Of a stretch of 27,840 bases of DNA, positions 1 through 6,467 are shown in pieces. Below the pieces are notes generated by a model. It worked only from the letters and a program-made list of their open reading frames with translations. It ran no database searches and was not told the origin of the DNA. The stretch is from the NCBI GenBank assembly GCA_046263155.1, contig JBHELF010000104.1, positions 1-27,840 on the forward strand, given 5' to 3'. The stretch's first letter is position 1; each line of letters starts with the position of its first letter. The DNA comes from DATADF01 sp046263155 (lineage in GTDB: Bacteria; Actinomycetota; CADDZG01; WHSQ01). A program made the translations under genes and the position numbers.

Positions 1-2
1 AA

Positions 3-320
3 CCGGATGAAAGGGAATTGGCGATGGCCGAATCTCTGCTCGCGTGGCAGGGCGGCCATAGGCTTCTGCCCGTGACCATTCGTTATATCGAGGAACGTCG
101 GCTGCGCTACGTCCGTTGGACGTCCGGACTTCTCGATTGGAAGGGAGAACTCACGATCATCTGGGGTGATCGGGATCCCGTCGCCGTGCCCGCGATCGCG
201 GATCGTTTGCTCCAACTTCGACCCGAGACGGCGTCTGTTCGCTGGGGGGACGTCGGCCACTGGCCGCAACTCGAGGTTCCGCACCGCGTCGCCTCGGAGT
301 TGCGAGGAGCGCTGGCATGA
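3..320 (+). CDS. alpha/beta hydrolase, C-terminal part (5' end outside window)
   Basis: The frame is open to the left edge, so this is the last ~105 residues of a longer protein; family members are usually 250-300 residues. Seen: a short hydrophobic strand followed by WGDRDPVAVP, which matches the acid-bearing loop of alpha/beta hydrolases (the second Asp is the likely charge-relay acid), and near the end VGHWPQLEVP, which matches the loop carrying the catalytic His. The nucleophile elbow lies outside the window, so the substrate cannot be inferred. A TTG at 18 could serve as an internal start, but the codons before it continue in frame, so truncation by the window edge is the better reading. 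The stop overlaps the next start (ATGA at 317-320), which suggests translational coupling. Confidence 0.75.
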   Translation, partial: PDERELAMAESLLAWQGGHRLLPVTIRYIEERRLRYVRWTSGLLDWKGELTIIWGDRDPVAVPAIADRLLQLRPETASVRWGDVGHWPQLEVPHRVASELRGALA

Positions 321-1720
321 ATCCCTTCTTGCGCGCGCTCGGCGTGACGGCGCTGCTTGCGCTGATGTTCGGCCTGCTCGGTAAGCCGATCCTCGACGCC
401 GTGGGCAGTGCGGCACCGAGGAAACGCCCACCTCCATCCGCGGCCCCCGTCCTTCCCAGCCCGACCCCGACGCCGGACCAGACCGTGCCGACGCCGAGCC
501 CGCCCCCGCCGCCAGTCCCCACCGAGGGCCTTCTGCTCGTGGGGCGCTATCCAGAGGCATGCCTGGAGCCGGTCGAGACAGTTTCGGGAGACGGATTGGT
601 CGCGGCGTGGCATGAGGGAAGGGTCCAGATCACGGCTCCGGGCGGCGGCGATGTGCTCGAGCTAAGCGATGTTCAGCCCCCGGTGCAATGGAGCGCGAGC
701 GGTCGTTATCTCGTCACGCGCGGGCCGGTGCTCTGGACCTCCGAAGGGGAGTCGCTCGGCCCCCTCGTGCACCTTCCTTCGGGGGCCCGCGTGGAGCAGC
801 CGGAGCGAGGTCTTGCGTGGTCGCCGGTGGCCGATTGCGCGCTGGTAACCGTCGGCGACACAGCGGCCGGGCGCGCCCTGAGCCTGGTGCTGGCGCGGCC
901 GAACGTCGACCCGACGGAGATCCTCAGAGGGGACATTCGGGACGTTGCCTATTCGCCCGACGGCACCAGGCTCGCCGTCGTCGCGAAGCAAGAAGGGGGG
1001 CCGGCGGCCGGGTACGAGGTGTGGTCGCTCGAATTGGCATCCGGAGAATTGGAGCGACTGCTGGCCTTCGAAGGAGGAACCGCGCAGGTGACGCTTGCCG
1101 GTTGGAGCGGCAACGACATCCTTTATTGGGCCGCGCCGGGCGTGTCCGTCGCCGCCGACGGGTGGGAGCTGACCGGCGTCTCCGGCCACGGTGCGATCCG
1201 CGTCTACAGCCGCGGGCAGACGATGCTGACCTCGAGTCCCACGAGCTTTATCGAACCCTGCGCCGATCGTCTCGTCGGAGTGCTCGGGGGAGACCGGTTC
1301 TTCGATGCCGAGGCCGAAGGCGTAACTCGCTCGGAGTCCCCGCTTCGGCTGGCCTATTTGGAACCCGGCCGTGCGCCGGAGTTCATCACGTCCGAGGGCG
1401 AGTCCTATTACTCGCCGACGTGTTCGCCCGATGATCGTTACATCGTCGCGATCTCGGGGGAGGGCCGGGAGCGGCGGCTCACTCTTCTGGATACGAGCGG
1501 GGCCTTCCTTCGCACGCTGACGATCGACGAGGGCTACGCCGACGAGCTCGCATCTTGGGGCCCCTCGGGAACGGGAGTGCTGTTTCGACGCGCCCCGGGT
1601 GGCGGTGCGCCCGATGCCCTGTGGTTTATTCCTGAGGGGGCGCCGGCGCGAGCGTTGGGCCTGAACGTCGGCTCCTTCGATTGGTCGGCCGAGGGGCCAT
1701 CGGGGCTGCTCGGGGAATGA
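317..1720 (+). CDS. membrane-anchored or secreted beta-propeller-like (TolB/WD40-like) protein
   Basis: 467 residues. Residues ~5-25 are hydrophobic after a short N-terminus (signal peptide or signal anchor), and ~34-72 are a Pro/Ser/Thr-rich spacer with PTPTPDQTVPTPSPPPPP, typical of a stalk across the cell wall. The rest carries repeats of the TolB/PD40 kind: AYSPDGTRLAVVAK followed by a strand ending in YEVWSLELASGELERLL, and later CSPDDRYIVAISGEG followed by LTLLDTSG. These are blades of a beta-propeller with the usual 'SPDG.RLA' turn. No catalytic motif is visible, so it is probably a binding or sensing protein outside the membrane. The ATG overlaps the hydrolase stop and the next gene starts 10 bases downstream, so it sits mid-operon. 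Function unknown. Confidence 0.8.
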   Translation: MNPFLRALGVTALLALMFGLLGKPILDAVGSAAPRKRPPPSAAPVLPSPTPTPDQTVPTPSPPPPPVPTEGLLLVGRYPEACLEPVETVSGDGLVAAWHEGRVQITAPGGGDVLELSDVQPPVQWSASGRYLVTRGPVLWTSEGESLGPLVHLPSGARVEQPERGLAWSPVADCALVTVGDTAAGRALSLVLARPNVDPTEILRGDIRDVAYSPDGTRLAVVAKQEGGPAAGYEVWSLELASGELERLLAFEGGTAQVTLAGWSGNDILYWAAPGVSVAADGWELTGVSGHGAIRVYSRGQTMLTSSPTSFIEPCADRLVGVLGGDRFFDAEAEGVTRSESPLRLAYLEPGRAPEFITSEGESYYSPTCSPDDRYIVAISGEGRERRLTLLDTSGAFLRTLTIDEGYADELASWGPSGTGVLFRRAPGGGAPDALWFIPEGAPARALGLNVGSFDWSAEGPSGLLGE

Positions 1721-1730
1721 TGGAGATGCG

Positions 1731-2111
1731 ATGGCCAAGATAGTTGTAAAGACGCTCGAGGCTCCGGCTGCGGTAGGTGCCTACTCGCAGGCGATCACCT
1801 CCGAGGGCTTTGCCTTCTGTTCGGGCCAGATAGGTCTCGACCCGGAGACGGGCGAGCTGGTAAAGGGATCCGTTGCCGACGAGACGCGCCGCTGCCTCGA
1901 GAACCTGAGCGCGGTGCTCGACGCGGCCGGCTCCAGCCTCGTGCACGTGGTGAAGACGACGGTCTATCTGACGGACATAAACGACTTCGCCGAATTCAAC
2001 GAGGCCTATGCCACCTACTTCGCCCAGGATCCTCCTGCGCGCGCGACGGTCGGCGTTGCCGCGCTGCCCAAGGGAGCCCGCGTCGAGATCGAGTGCATCG
2101 CGCGCATCTAG
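1731..2111 (+). CDS. ridA: RidA family reactive intermediate (enamine/imine) deaminase
   Basis: 126 residues, the full usual length of the YjgF/YER057c/UK114 family. Seen: N-terminal APAAVGAYSQAI, central FCSGQIGLDPETGEL, the motif VVKTTVYLTDINDFAEFNEAY, then PPARATVGVAALPKGARVEIECIA. The Arg of ARATVGV and the Glu of VEIEC correspond to the conserved substrate-carboxylate Arg and acidic residue of RidA. The family hydrolyses reactive 2-aminoacrylate and related enamines made by PLP enzymes such as threonine dehydratase; RidA forms a cytoplasmic trimer. The ATG at 1731 follows a GGAG sequence. The stop lies three bases from the stop of the converging DCC gene. Confidence 0.95.
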   Translation: MAKIVVKTLEAPAAVGAYSQAITSEGFAFCSGQIGLDPETGELVKGSVADETRRCLENLSAVLDAAGSSLVHVVKTTVYLTDINDFAEFNEAYATYFAQDPPARATVGVAALPKGARVEIECIARI

Positions 2112-2114
2112 GAA

Positions 2115-2525
2115 CTAAGGCCAACGATGCGGGCCGGGAGAGTCGGCGACGAATCGCCCCAGATGTGGCCGCAACCAAGAAAACACCTTGTTGATCGCAC
2201 CCACGAGCCAGTAGAGATGCAGTGTCCGGATGATCTTGCCCAGCGGTCGCGTCGTGGGGAGATGTTCCAGTAACGCCACGCTCGCGCGCCCGAACATGAG
2301 ACGCGTACCGTCGGGAAGGATGAATTGCCACGAACGGTCGAAATCCGTCTTGGGGATCACATCCATGAACGGCTTCGCGTCGGGGTGGTCGTTCGCAAGC
2401 AGCGCCAGTTCGGCGTGCTTATCCCAACGTGCGACGGCACGCGCCGCAGCTCGGCAGAACGTTCACCTTCCGTCGTAGAGGAGCAGAGGCCGTGCGGTCT
2501 GCGGGAGCTGCGGGGCTGCGTCCAA
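2115..2525 (-). CDS. DCC-family (DUF393) thiol-disulfide oxidoreductase with in-frame TGA: predicted selenoprotein (DxxUxxC)
   Basis: Read on the minus strand from TTG at 2525 (two bases after the upstream stop) to TAG at 2117-2115, the frame gives 136 residues with a single internal TGA at 2465-2463, codon 21. The local sequence is LLLYDGR-TGA-TFCRAA. DCC proteins are named for DxxCxxC in a thioredoxin-like fold, so the TGA falls exactly on the first redox Cys (D18, TGA21, C24). After it the frame is uninterrupted and DCC-like throughout: SWQFILPDGTRLMFG, a helical segment, and the C-terminal LGRFVADSPGP. With the TGA decoded, the length is normal for the family. A hairpin fitting bacterial SECIS geometry lies 21-36 bases after the TGA. 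A conventional caller would report only an 83-residue fragment from ATG 2366, which lacks the active site. The DCC assignment is strong; selenocysteine is inferred, and a nonsense mutation of TGC/TGT is the alternative. The start codon is uncertain. Confidence 0.75.
2427..2442 (-). promoter_or_regulatory. candidate bacterial SECIS hairpin downstream of the in-frame TGA
   Basis: On the minus strand, bases 21-26 after the TGA (GCGUGC) pair with bases 31-36 (GCACGU), giving six pairs including one G-U, around the loop CGUC. The loop starts 26 bases after the TGA and has G as its second base. As I recall the bacterial SECIS description, the apical loop lies about 16-37 bases after the UGA, is 3-14 bases long and has a G in one of its first two positions; this hairpin meets those rules. 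A competing short hairpin (GCCG-AGCUG-CGGC) forms closer to the TGA. GC-rich coding DNA forms hairpins often, so this supports the case but does not prove it. Confidence 0.5.
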
Positions 2526-2527
2526 GA

Positions 2528-2770
2528 TCAGCTGCCCGATTCGCGCAGGGCGGGCTCGACCTGATCGCCCACAACCTTGTCCCCAAAGACGATGCGAACC
2601 TCTCGCTCCGGGGCGGCTCCCGCGACGGGCTCGAGACCCGCTTCCTCGGGGCTCTCGGCGTCAGGCCGGGCAACGTACTGTTCTAGTCGGCTCATCAGGA
2701 ACAGCAGGCCCGCGATCGCCAGAGGCCACAACACGAGTATCGCCAGCAACAGGATCTGATAAGGAGTCAC
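2528..2770 (-). CDS. small single-helix membrane protein upstream of the DCC gene
   Basis: 80 residues from a GTG at 2770. Residues ~5-26 form one strongly hydrophobic helix (ILLLAILVLWPLAIAGLLFL), followed by SRLEQYVARPDAE and an acidic, Pro/Ala-rich tail ending in VRIVFGDKVVGDQVEPALRE. The open frame continues upstream as far as 3085, but there it is arginine/proline-rich antisense noise over the M20 gene, so the start is placed at the GTG just before the helix. It ends two bases before the TTG of the DCC selenoprotein candidate, so the two are almost certainly co-transcribed and probably translationally coupled. It may anchor or partner the thiol oxidoreductase. I do not recognise a named family. 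Its start is eight bases from the divergent M20 start. Confidence 0.6.
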   Translation of the reverse strand: MTPYQILLLAILVLWPLAIAGLLFLMSRLEQYVARPDAESPEEAGLEPVAGAAPEREVRIVFGDKVVGDQVEPALRESGS

Positions 2771-2778
2771 GCCAGACA

Positions 2779-3972
2779 GTGTCTCAGACCAAAGCCCTCG
2801 ATGTCGCGGATATCGCTCCGTACATAGAGAGCGAACGCGTCGTCGAATTGTTGCGCACGCTGGTTCAAATACCCTCGGAGAACCCGCCCGGAAACGAAGC
2901 CGAGGTCGCGCGGACCGTGCGACGTTTCTGCGAGCAGGCGGGCCTGGAGGTCTCGGCTCACGAGGCCGAAGCCGACCGTCCGAACTTGATCGCTCGGTGG
3001 CGCGAGGGCGATGGCCCCACGGTTGCCTTTTGCACGCATCTCGACGTGGTGCCGGCCGGCGATCCGTCATCATGGAAACATCCACCTTTTGCCGCCCAGA
3101 TCGAGGAGCGCCGCCTGCACGGAAGGGGAGCCTCCGACGCGAAGGGTCCGCTGGCGGCGGCGTTGGAGGCCGTGACGGCGCTCCGTTCGGCGAAGGTTGA
3201 TCTCGCCGGCACGCTGGAGCTGGAACTCGTCTCGGACGAAGAGACGATGGGATTCAAGGGGGCCGGCTACCTGATCGAACAGGAGCTCGTGCGACCTGAT
3301 TTCGCGATCGTCGGCGAGCCCACCTCCCTGCGCGTCGTCCATGCGCAGCGAGGTGCTCACTGGTTTCAGATCACGACGCGCGGACGATCTGCGCACGGAT
3401 CGGCTCCGGAGCGCGGCGCGAGCGCGATCCGGCATATGGCCGAGATAATCGTCCGCCTCGAGGAAACGTTGCCGAACGTGTCGCATCGTGTGCTCGGCGG
3501 ACCGAGCATCAACGTCGGCACGATCTCCGGTGGGTCGAAAGTCAACATGGTGCCGGAACGGTGCACGATCGAGGTTGATCGGCGCAGCATCCCCGGTGAA
3601 TCTGCGGAAGGGGTGAGCGCGTCGATAGACGCCGCGATCGACCTCGCGCGCGAGACCTTTCCCGATCTGGACGCAACCGTGGAACTTGCTCTTTCGGCGC
3701 AACCGTTCGAAGTGGCCGAGGACTCGCGCATAGTGCGGGAGGTGACACGGGCGGCGGCGGATGTAGCCGGAGGGAAGTCGGAGTTGATGGGCTTTCGGGG
3801 CGCTTCCGATGCGCGTTTTCTCGCTGAGGCGGGCGCCGAGGTAGTCGTGTGCGGCCCGGGCCAGATAGAGCTTGCGCACACAAGCGACGAGTCGATCGAT
3901 CTGGGCGAGCTGGAGCGTGGGGCACTGCTGTACGCGCTGGCCTTCGCCCGCTTGCTCGCCCCCGCCCACTAG
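2779..3972 (+). CDS. M20 family metallopeptidase (ArgE/DapE-type deacylase)
   Basis: 397 residues, the usual length for ArgE/DapE/CPG2-like enzymes, which use two zinc ions to hydrolyse N-acyl amino acids or dipeptides. Metal-site motifs in order: FCTHLDVVPAGD (H87, D89), GRGASDAKGP (bridging D120), VSDEETMG (catalytic E154 and metal E155), IVGEPT (E180) and a C-terminal HTSDES. The dimerisation/lid domain between them contains RGRSAHGSAPERG with the conserved His206. The substrate cannot be fixed from sequence: succinyl-diaminopimelate desuccinylase, acetylornithine deacetylase and peptidase are all possible, and there is no lysine or arginine gene next to it. The GTG start at 2779 has AAGGAG twelve bases upstream, inside the divergent small gene. 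Confidence 0.9.
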   Translation: MSQTKALDVADIAPYIESERVVELLRTLVQIPSENPPGNEAEVARTVRRFCEQAGLEVSAHEAEADRPNLIARWREGDGPTVAFCTHLDVVPAGDPSSWKHPPFAAQIEERRLHGRGASDAKGPLAAALEAVTALRSAKVDLAGTLELELVSDEETMGFKGAGYLIEQELVRPDFAIVGEPTSLRVVHAQRGAHWFQITTRGRSAHGSAPERGASAIRHMAEIIVRLEETLPNVSHRVLGGPSINVGTISGGSKVNMVPERCTIEVDRRSIPGESAEGVSASIDAAIDLARETFPDLDATVELALSAQPFEVAEDSRIVREVTRAAADVAGGKSELMGFRGASDARFLAEAGAEVVVCGPGQIELAHTSDESIDLGELERGALLYALAFARLLAPAH

Positions 3973-3981
3973 GGTTTTCAC

Positions 3982-5010
3982 ATGTCCGATTTCTCTTGGT
4001 CGGAAGTGCTCTCGAAGCTTCTCCAGGGCCGCGACCTAACCGAGGATGAAGCCGCCGCGGCCATGGCGGAGATCATGGAGGGCGGCGCCACGCCGTCCCA
4101 GATCGCGGGATTCGTGATCGCGCTGCGGGCCAAGGGCGAGAGCGTCGAGGAGATCGCCGGTCTCGTGCGTACGATGCGGGGCCTGTCGGAAAAGGTCGAG
4201 GTCGGCGGGAACGTTCTCGACACCTGTGGAACGGGAGGCGATCGCGCCGGCACTTTCAACGTCTCGACCGCGGCGGCGTTGGTCTGTGCGGGGGCCGGAG
4301 TCAAAGTCGCCAAGCACGGCAACCGGGCCGCATCCTCCCGCTGCGGGTCCGCCGATGTGCTCGAGGCCCTCGGCGTGCGGATCGATCTGCCACCCGAGGG
4401 AGTAGAGGAGTGCATCGCCGCGGCGGGGATCGGCTTCTGCTTCGCCCCCGTCTTCCATCCCTCGATGCGGTTCGCTGCCGAGCCGCGGCGCGAGCTCGCG
4501 GTGCCGACCGTGTTCAATTTCCTCGGCCCCCTCACCAACCCCGCCGGTGCAACGCGCCAGGCTCTTGGAGTCTCCGACCCGCGCATGCTTCCCAAGATGG
4601 TGGCCGTTCTTCAACGCCTCGGCAGCGAACGTGTTGTCGCGTTCCACGGCGACGGCGGCCTGGACGAACTGGCGCTCACGGGCCCCTCGACGGTTCTCGA
4701 GTTGAGGGATGGCCAAACGAAGGAAAGTTCGCTCGACCCAGCGGCGCTCGATCTGGAGTACGCGCCGCTCGATGCGGTGCGCGGCGGTTCGGCGGATGAA
4801 AACGCGGCCGCGATTCAGAAGGTGTTGGGCGGCGAGACGGGGGCTCGTCGCGACATCGTCAGTCTCAATGCTGCCGCCGGCCTGATGGCGGCCGGCGTCG
4901 TCGAGGACATGGCAGAGGGAGTCGACAGGGCGCGTTCCAGTCTCGACTCGGGAGCCGCGGGCGAGGCACTGGATCGTTTGATCGAGGCGTCGAGCTCGTG
5001 GACGGCCTGA
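3982..5010 (+). CDS. trpD: anthranilate phosphoribosyltransferase
   Basis: 342 residues, full length. TrpD transfers the phosphoribosyl group of PRPP to anthranilate, the second step of tryptophan synthesis, in the cytoplasm. Seen: an N-terminal helical domain with LTEDEAAAAMAEIMEG, the PRPP/pyrophosphate loop DTCGTGGDRAGTFNVS (~81-95), KHGNRAASSRCGSADVLEALG (~111-131) with the anthranilate-binding residues, and FLGPLTNPAG. The start is ATG 3982, nine bases after the M20 stop, so the two are probably co-transcribed. No other trp gene lies in the window; an isolated trpD is common in actinobacteria. Confidence 0.96.
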   Translation: MSDFSWSEVLSKLLQGRDLTEDEAAAAMAEIMEGGATPSQIAGFVIALRAKGESVEEIAGLVRTMRGLSEKVEVGGNVLDTCGTGGDRAGTFNVSTAAALVCAGAGVKVAKHGNRAASSRCGSADVLEALGVRIDLPPEGVEECIAAAGIGFCFAPVFHPSMRFAAEPRRELAVPTVFNFLGPLTNPAGATRQALGVSDPRMLPKMVAVLQRLGSERVVAFHGDGGLDELALTGPSTVLELRDGQTKESSLDPAALDLEYAPLDAVRGGSADENAAAIQKVLGGETGARRDIVSLNAAAGLMAAGVVEDMAEGVDRARSSLDSGAAGEALDRLIEASSSWTA

Positions 5011-5049
5011 TGAGCTCCGCGGCAGCACGGTTAACAAGGAGGTGGATCA

Positions 5050-5289
5050 ATTTACAGGTGTGACGCTTGCGGAAACAAAACACGCTTCGATGTGATCGAG
5101 CGAAAACGCGTCAAGTCCTTTCATCACTTCACCCTCGGCGGCGACCTTTCGGTTGAGGACGAGGAGGTCCTCGAGCGCGTCGTGGAGCGCGTCGTCTGTC
5201 GTTGGTGCGGCTCGTCGGATTCGATAACAGAGGAGCCTCTCCTGTACGCCGCGCCCGACGATCAGAGCTCCGGCACCGAACCCTCATGA
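5050..5289 (+). CDS. zinc-ribbon protein with apparent ATT start codon
   Basis: 79 residues if started at ATT 5050. The product begins IYRCDACGNKTRFDVIERK, has a central FHHFTLGGDLSVEDEEVLERVVERV and ends the fold with CRWCGSSDSI; the two CxxC pairs (C4/C7 and about C55/C58) make a treble-clef or zinc ribbon. The first in-frame ATG/GTG/TTG is GTG 5092, which would remove the first CxxC pair. The frame upstream is closed by TAA at 5032-5034. A strong ribosome site, AAGGAGGTG (5036-5044), sits six bases before the ATT at the right distance, so ATT is the most credible start. The stop overlaps the racemase ATG (ATGA at 5286-5289). The family resembles uncharacterised actinobacterial zinc-ribbon proteins; function unknown. 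Confidence 0.75.
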   Translation: MYRCDACGNKTRFDVIERKRVKSFHHFTLGGDLSVEDEEVLERVVERVVCRWCGSSDSITEEPLLYAAPDDQSSGTEPS

Positions 5290-6467
5290 ACCCCCTTCCG
5301 CTTGGAGGGGTCCGCGTCCTCGACCTGACCCGTCTTCTTCCCGGGGGCTACGCCACGCTGATGCTGGCGGACCTGGGCGCGGATGTTGTGAAAGTAGAGG
5401 AACCGGGACGCGCGGACTACACCAGGTGGCTTCCGCCGCGGGTCGGGGAGTCGTCCGCCGCGCATATAGCCCTGAATCGGAACAAGCGATCCATAACTCT
5501 GAATCTCAAGAGCGCGCGCGGCAAAGACATCTTTCGGGACCTGGTCCGGCATTTCGACATCGTGGTGGAGTCCTTTCGTCCCGGAAAGATGAAGACGCTT
5601 CAATTGGATTACGAGTCGCTGCGTGAGTTGAACCCGCGGCTCATCTATTGCGCGATCACCGGTTACGGACAGGACGGACCCCGCGCCCAGGAGGTGGGGC
5701 ACGACGTCAACTACATCGCCTACGCGGGAGCCCTCGGCATTACCGGCGAGCAGGATCGGGCTCCCACGATTCCGGGCGTTCAGGTCGCCGATCTCGGGGG
5801 AGGCGGCATGGCGGCCGTCATATCGATACTGCTCGCCCTGCGACGACGCGACGTCGAGGGCGCCGGCAGCTTCTGTGACGTCTCGATGATGGATGGAGTG
5901 GTGTCTTGGCTCTCCATCCACGCGGGGGCCTACACCGCGACCGGAGAGATTCCGCAACGCGAATTCATGCCCTTGAACGGCGGCTACCCCTGCTACCGGG
6001 TCTATCCGGCCGCCGACGGATGGCTCAGCGTGGGCGCGCTCGAGCCTCAGTTCTGGTCGGAACTCTGCCGCGCGCTCGGACGTCAGGACTTGCAGGGCGA
6101 CGCTTTCGCCGTGGGACGACGCCGTGCCGAGGTAATCGGCGAGCTCGAAGAGCTATTCGAAAGCAAGACACGTCGGGAATGGATGGATCGGCTCGCGGGG
6201 CTCGACGTATGCGTCGCGCCGGTCAACGACTTCGCCGAGATGTTTGACGACGAACAGATCCGTCATCGGGACATGATCTTCGAGGACGACTTGCCCGAGG
6301 CGGGGAAGTGGACTTACGTGGGCAATCCCATCAGGGTGGGGGACCGCCCCGAACGCGTGGTGCGGATCCCGCCCCCGAAACTCGGCGAACATACTGCAGA
6401 GATCCTGGCGGAAGCGGGTATTGAATCCTCCGAACTGGATCGGCTTTATGCGACCGGCACCATCTGA
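5286..6467 (+). CDS. CaiB/BaiF family enzyme, alpha-methylacyl-CoA racemase-like
   Basis: 393 residues from ATG 5286; the frame is open further upstream but that part overlaps the zinc-ribbon gene. Family III CoA-transferase motifs: GVRVLDLTRLLPGGYATLMLADLGADVVKVE at the N-terminus, NRNKRSITLNLK, and VVESFRPGKMKTL. The stretch QEVGHDVNYIAYAGALG places His139/Asp140, and VADLGGGGM gives Asp169, at the same spacing as His126 and Asp156 of Mycobacterium tuberculosis MCR, where they are the racemase acid/base residues. This favours epimerising 2-methylacyl-CoA esters during branched-chain or sterol side-chain oxidation over CoA transfer. The acyl-CoA synthetase at 8819 could act in the same catabolism. 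The stop overlaps the next start (TGATG). Confidence 0.88.
   Translation: MNPLPLGGVRVLDLTRLLPGGYATLMLADLGADVVKVEEPGRADYTRWLPPRVGESSAAHIALNRNKRSITLNLKSARGKDIFRDLVRHFDIVVESFRPGKMKTLQLDYESLRELNPRLIYCAITGYGQDGPRAQEVGHDVNYIAYAGALGITGEQDRAPTIPGVQVADLGGGGMAAVISILLALRRRDVEGAGSFCDVSMMDGVVSWLSIHAGAYTATGEIPQREFMPLNGGYPCYRVYPAADGWLSVGALEPQFWSELCRALGRQDLQGDAFAVGRRRAEVIGELEELFESKTRREWMDRLAGLDVCVAPVNDFAEMFDDEQIRHRDMIFEDDLPEAGKWTYVGNPIRVGDRPERVVRIPPPKLGEHTAEILAEAGIESSELDRLYATGTI

Noticed and set aside
662..1738. A 358-codon minus-strand open frame over the beta-propeller protein
   Set aside because: It is Arg-rich shadow sequence; the plus-strand product has a signal peptide, a stalk and propeller repeats, and overlaps its neighbours in operon style.
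2115..2366. An 83-residue gene starting at ATG 2366 on the minus strand
   Set aside because: The same frame continues upstream through the DxxCxxC region with one TGA at the catalytic Cys; the short version would lack the thioredoxin-like active site.
2771..3085. N-terminal extension of the minus-strand small membrane protein across the M20 gene
   Set aside because: The extension is Arg/Pro-rich antisense sequence of a clear M20 peptidase; the hydrophobic helix begins right after GTG 2770.
5092..5289. GTG 5092 as the start of the zinc-ribbon gene
   Set aside because: It has no ribosome site and would delete the first CxxC pair; AAGGAGGTG points to ATT 5050.
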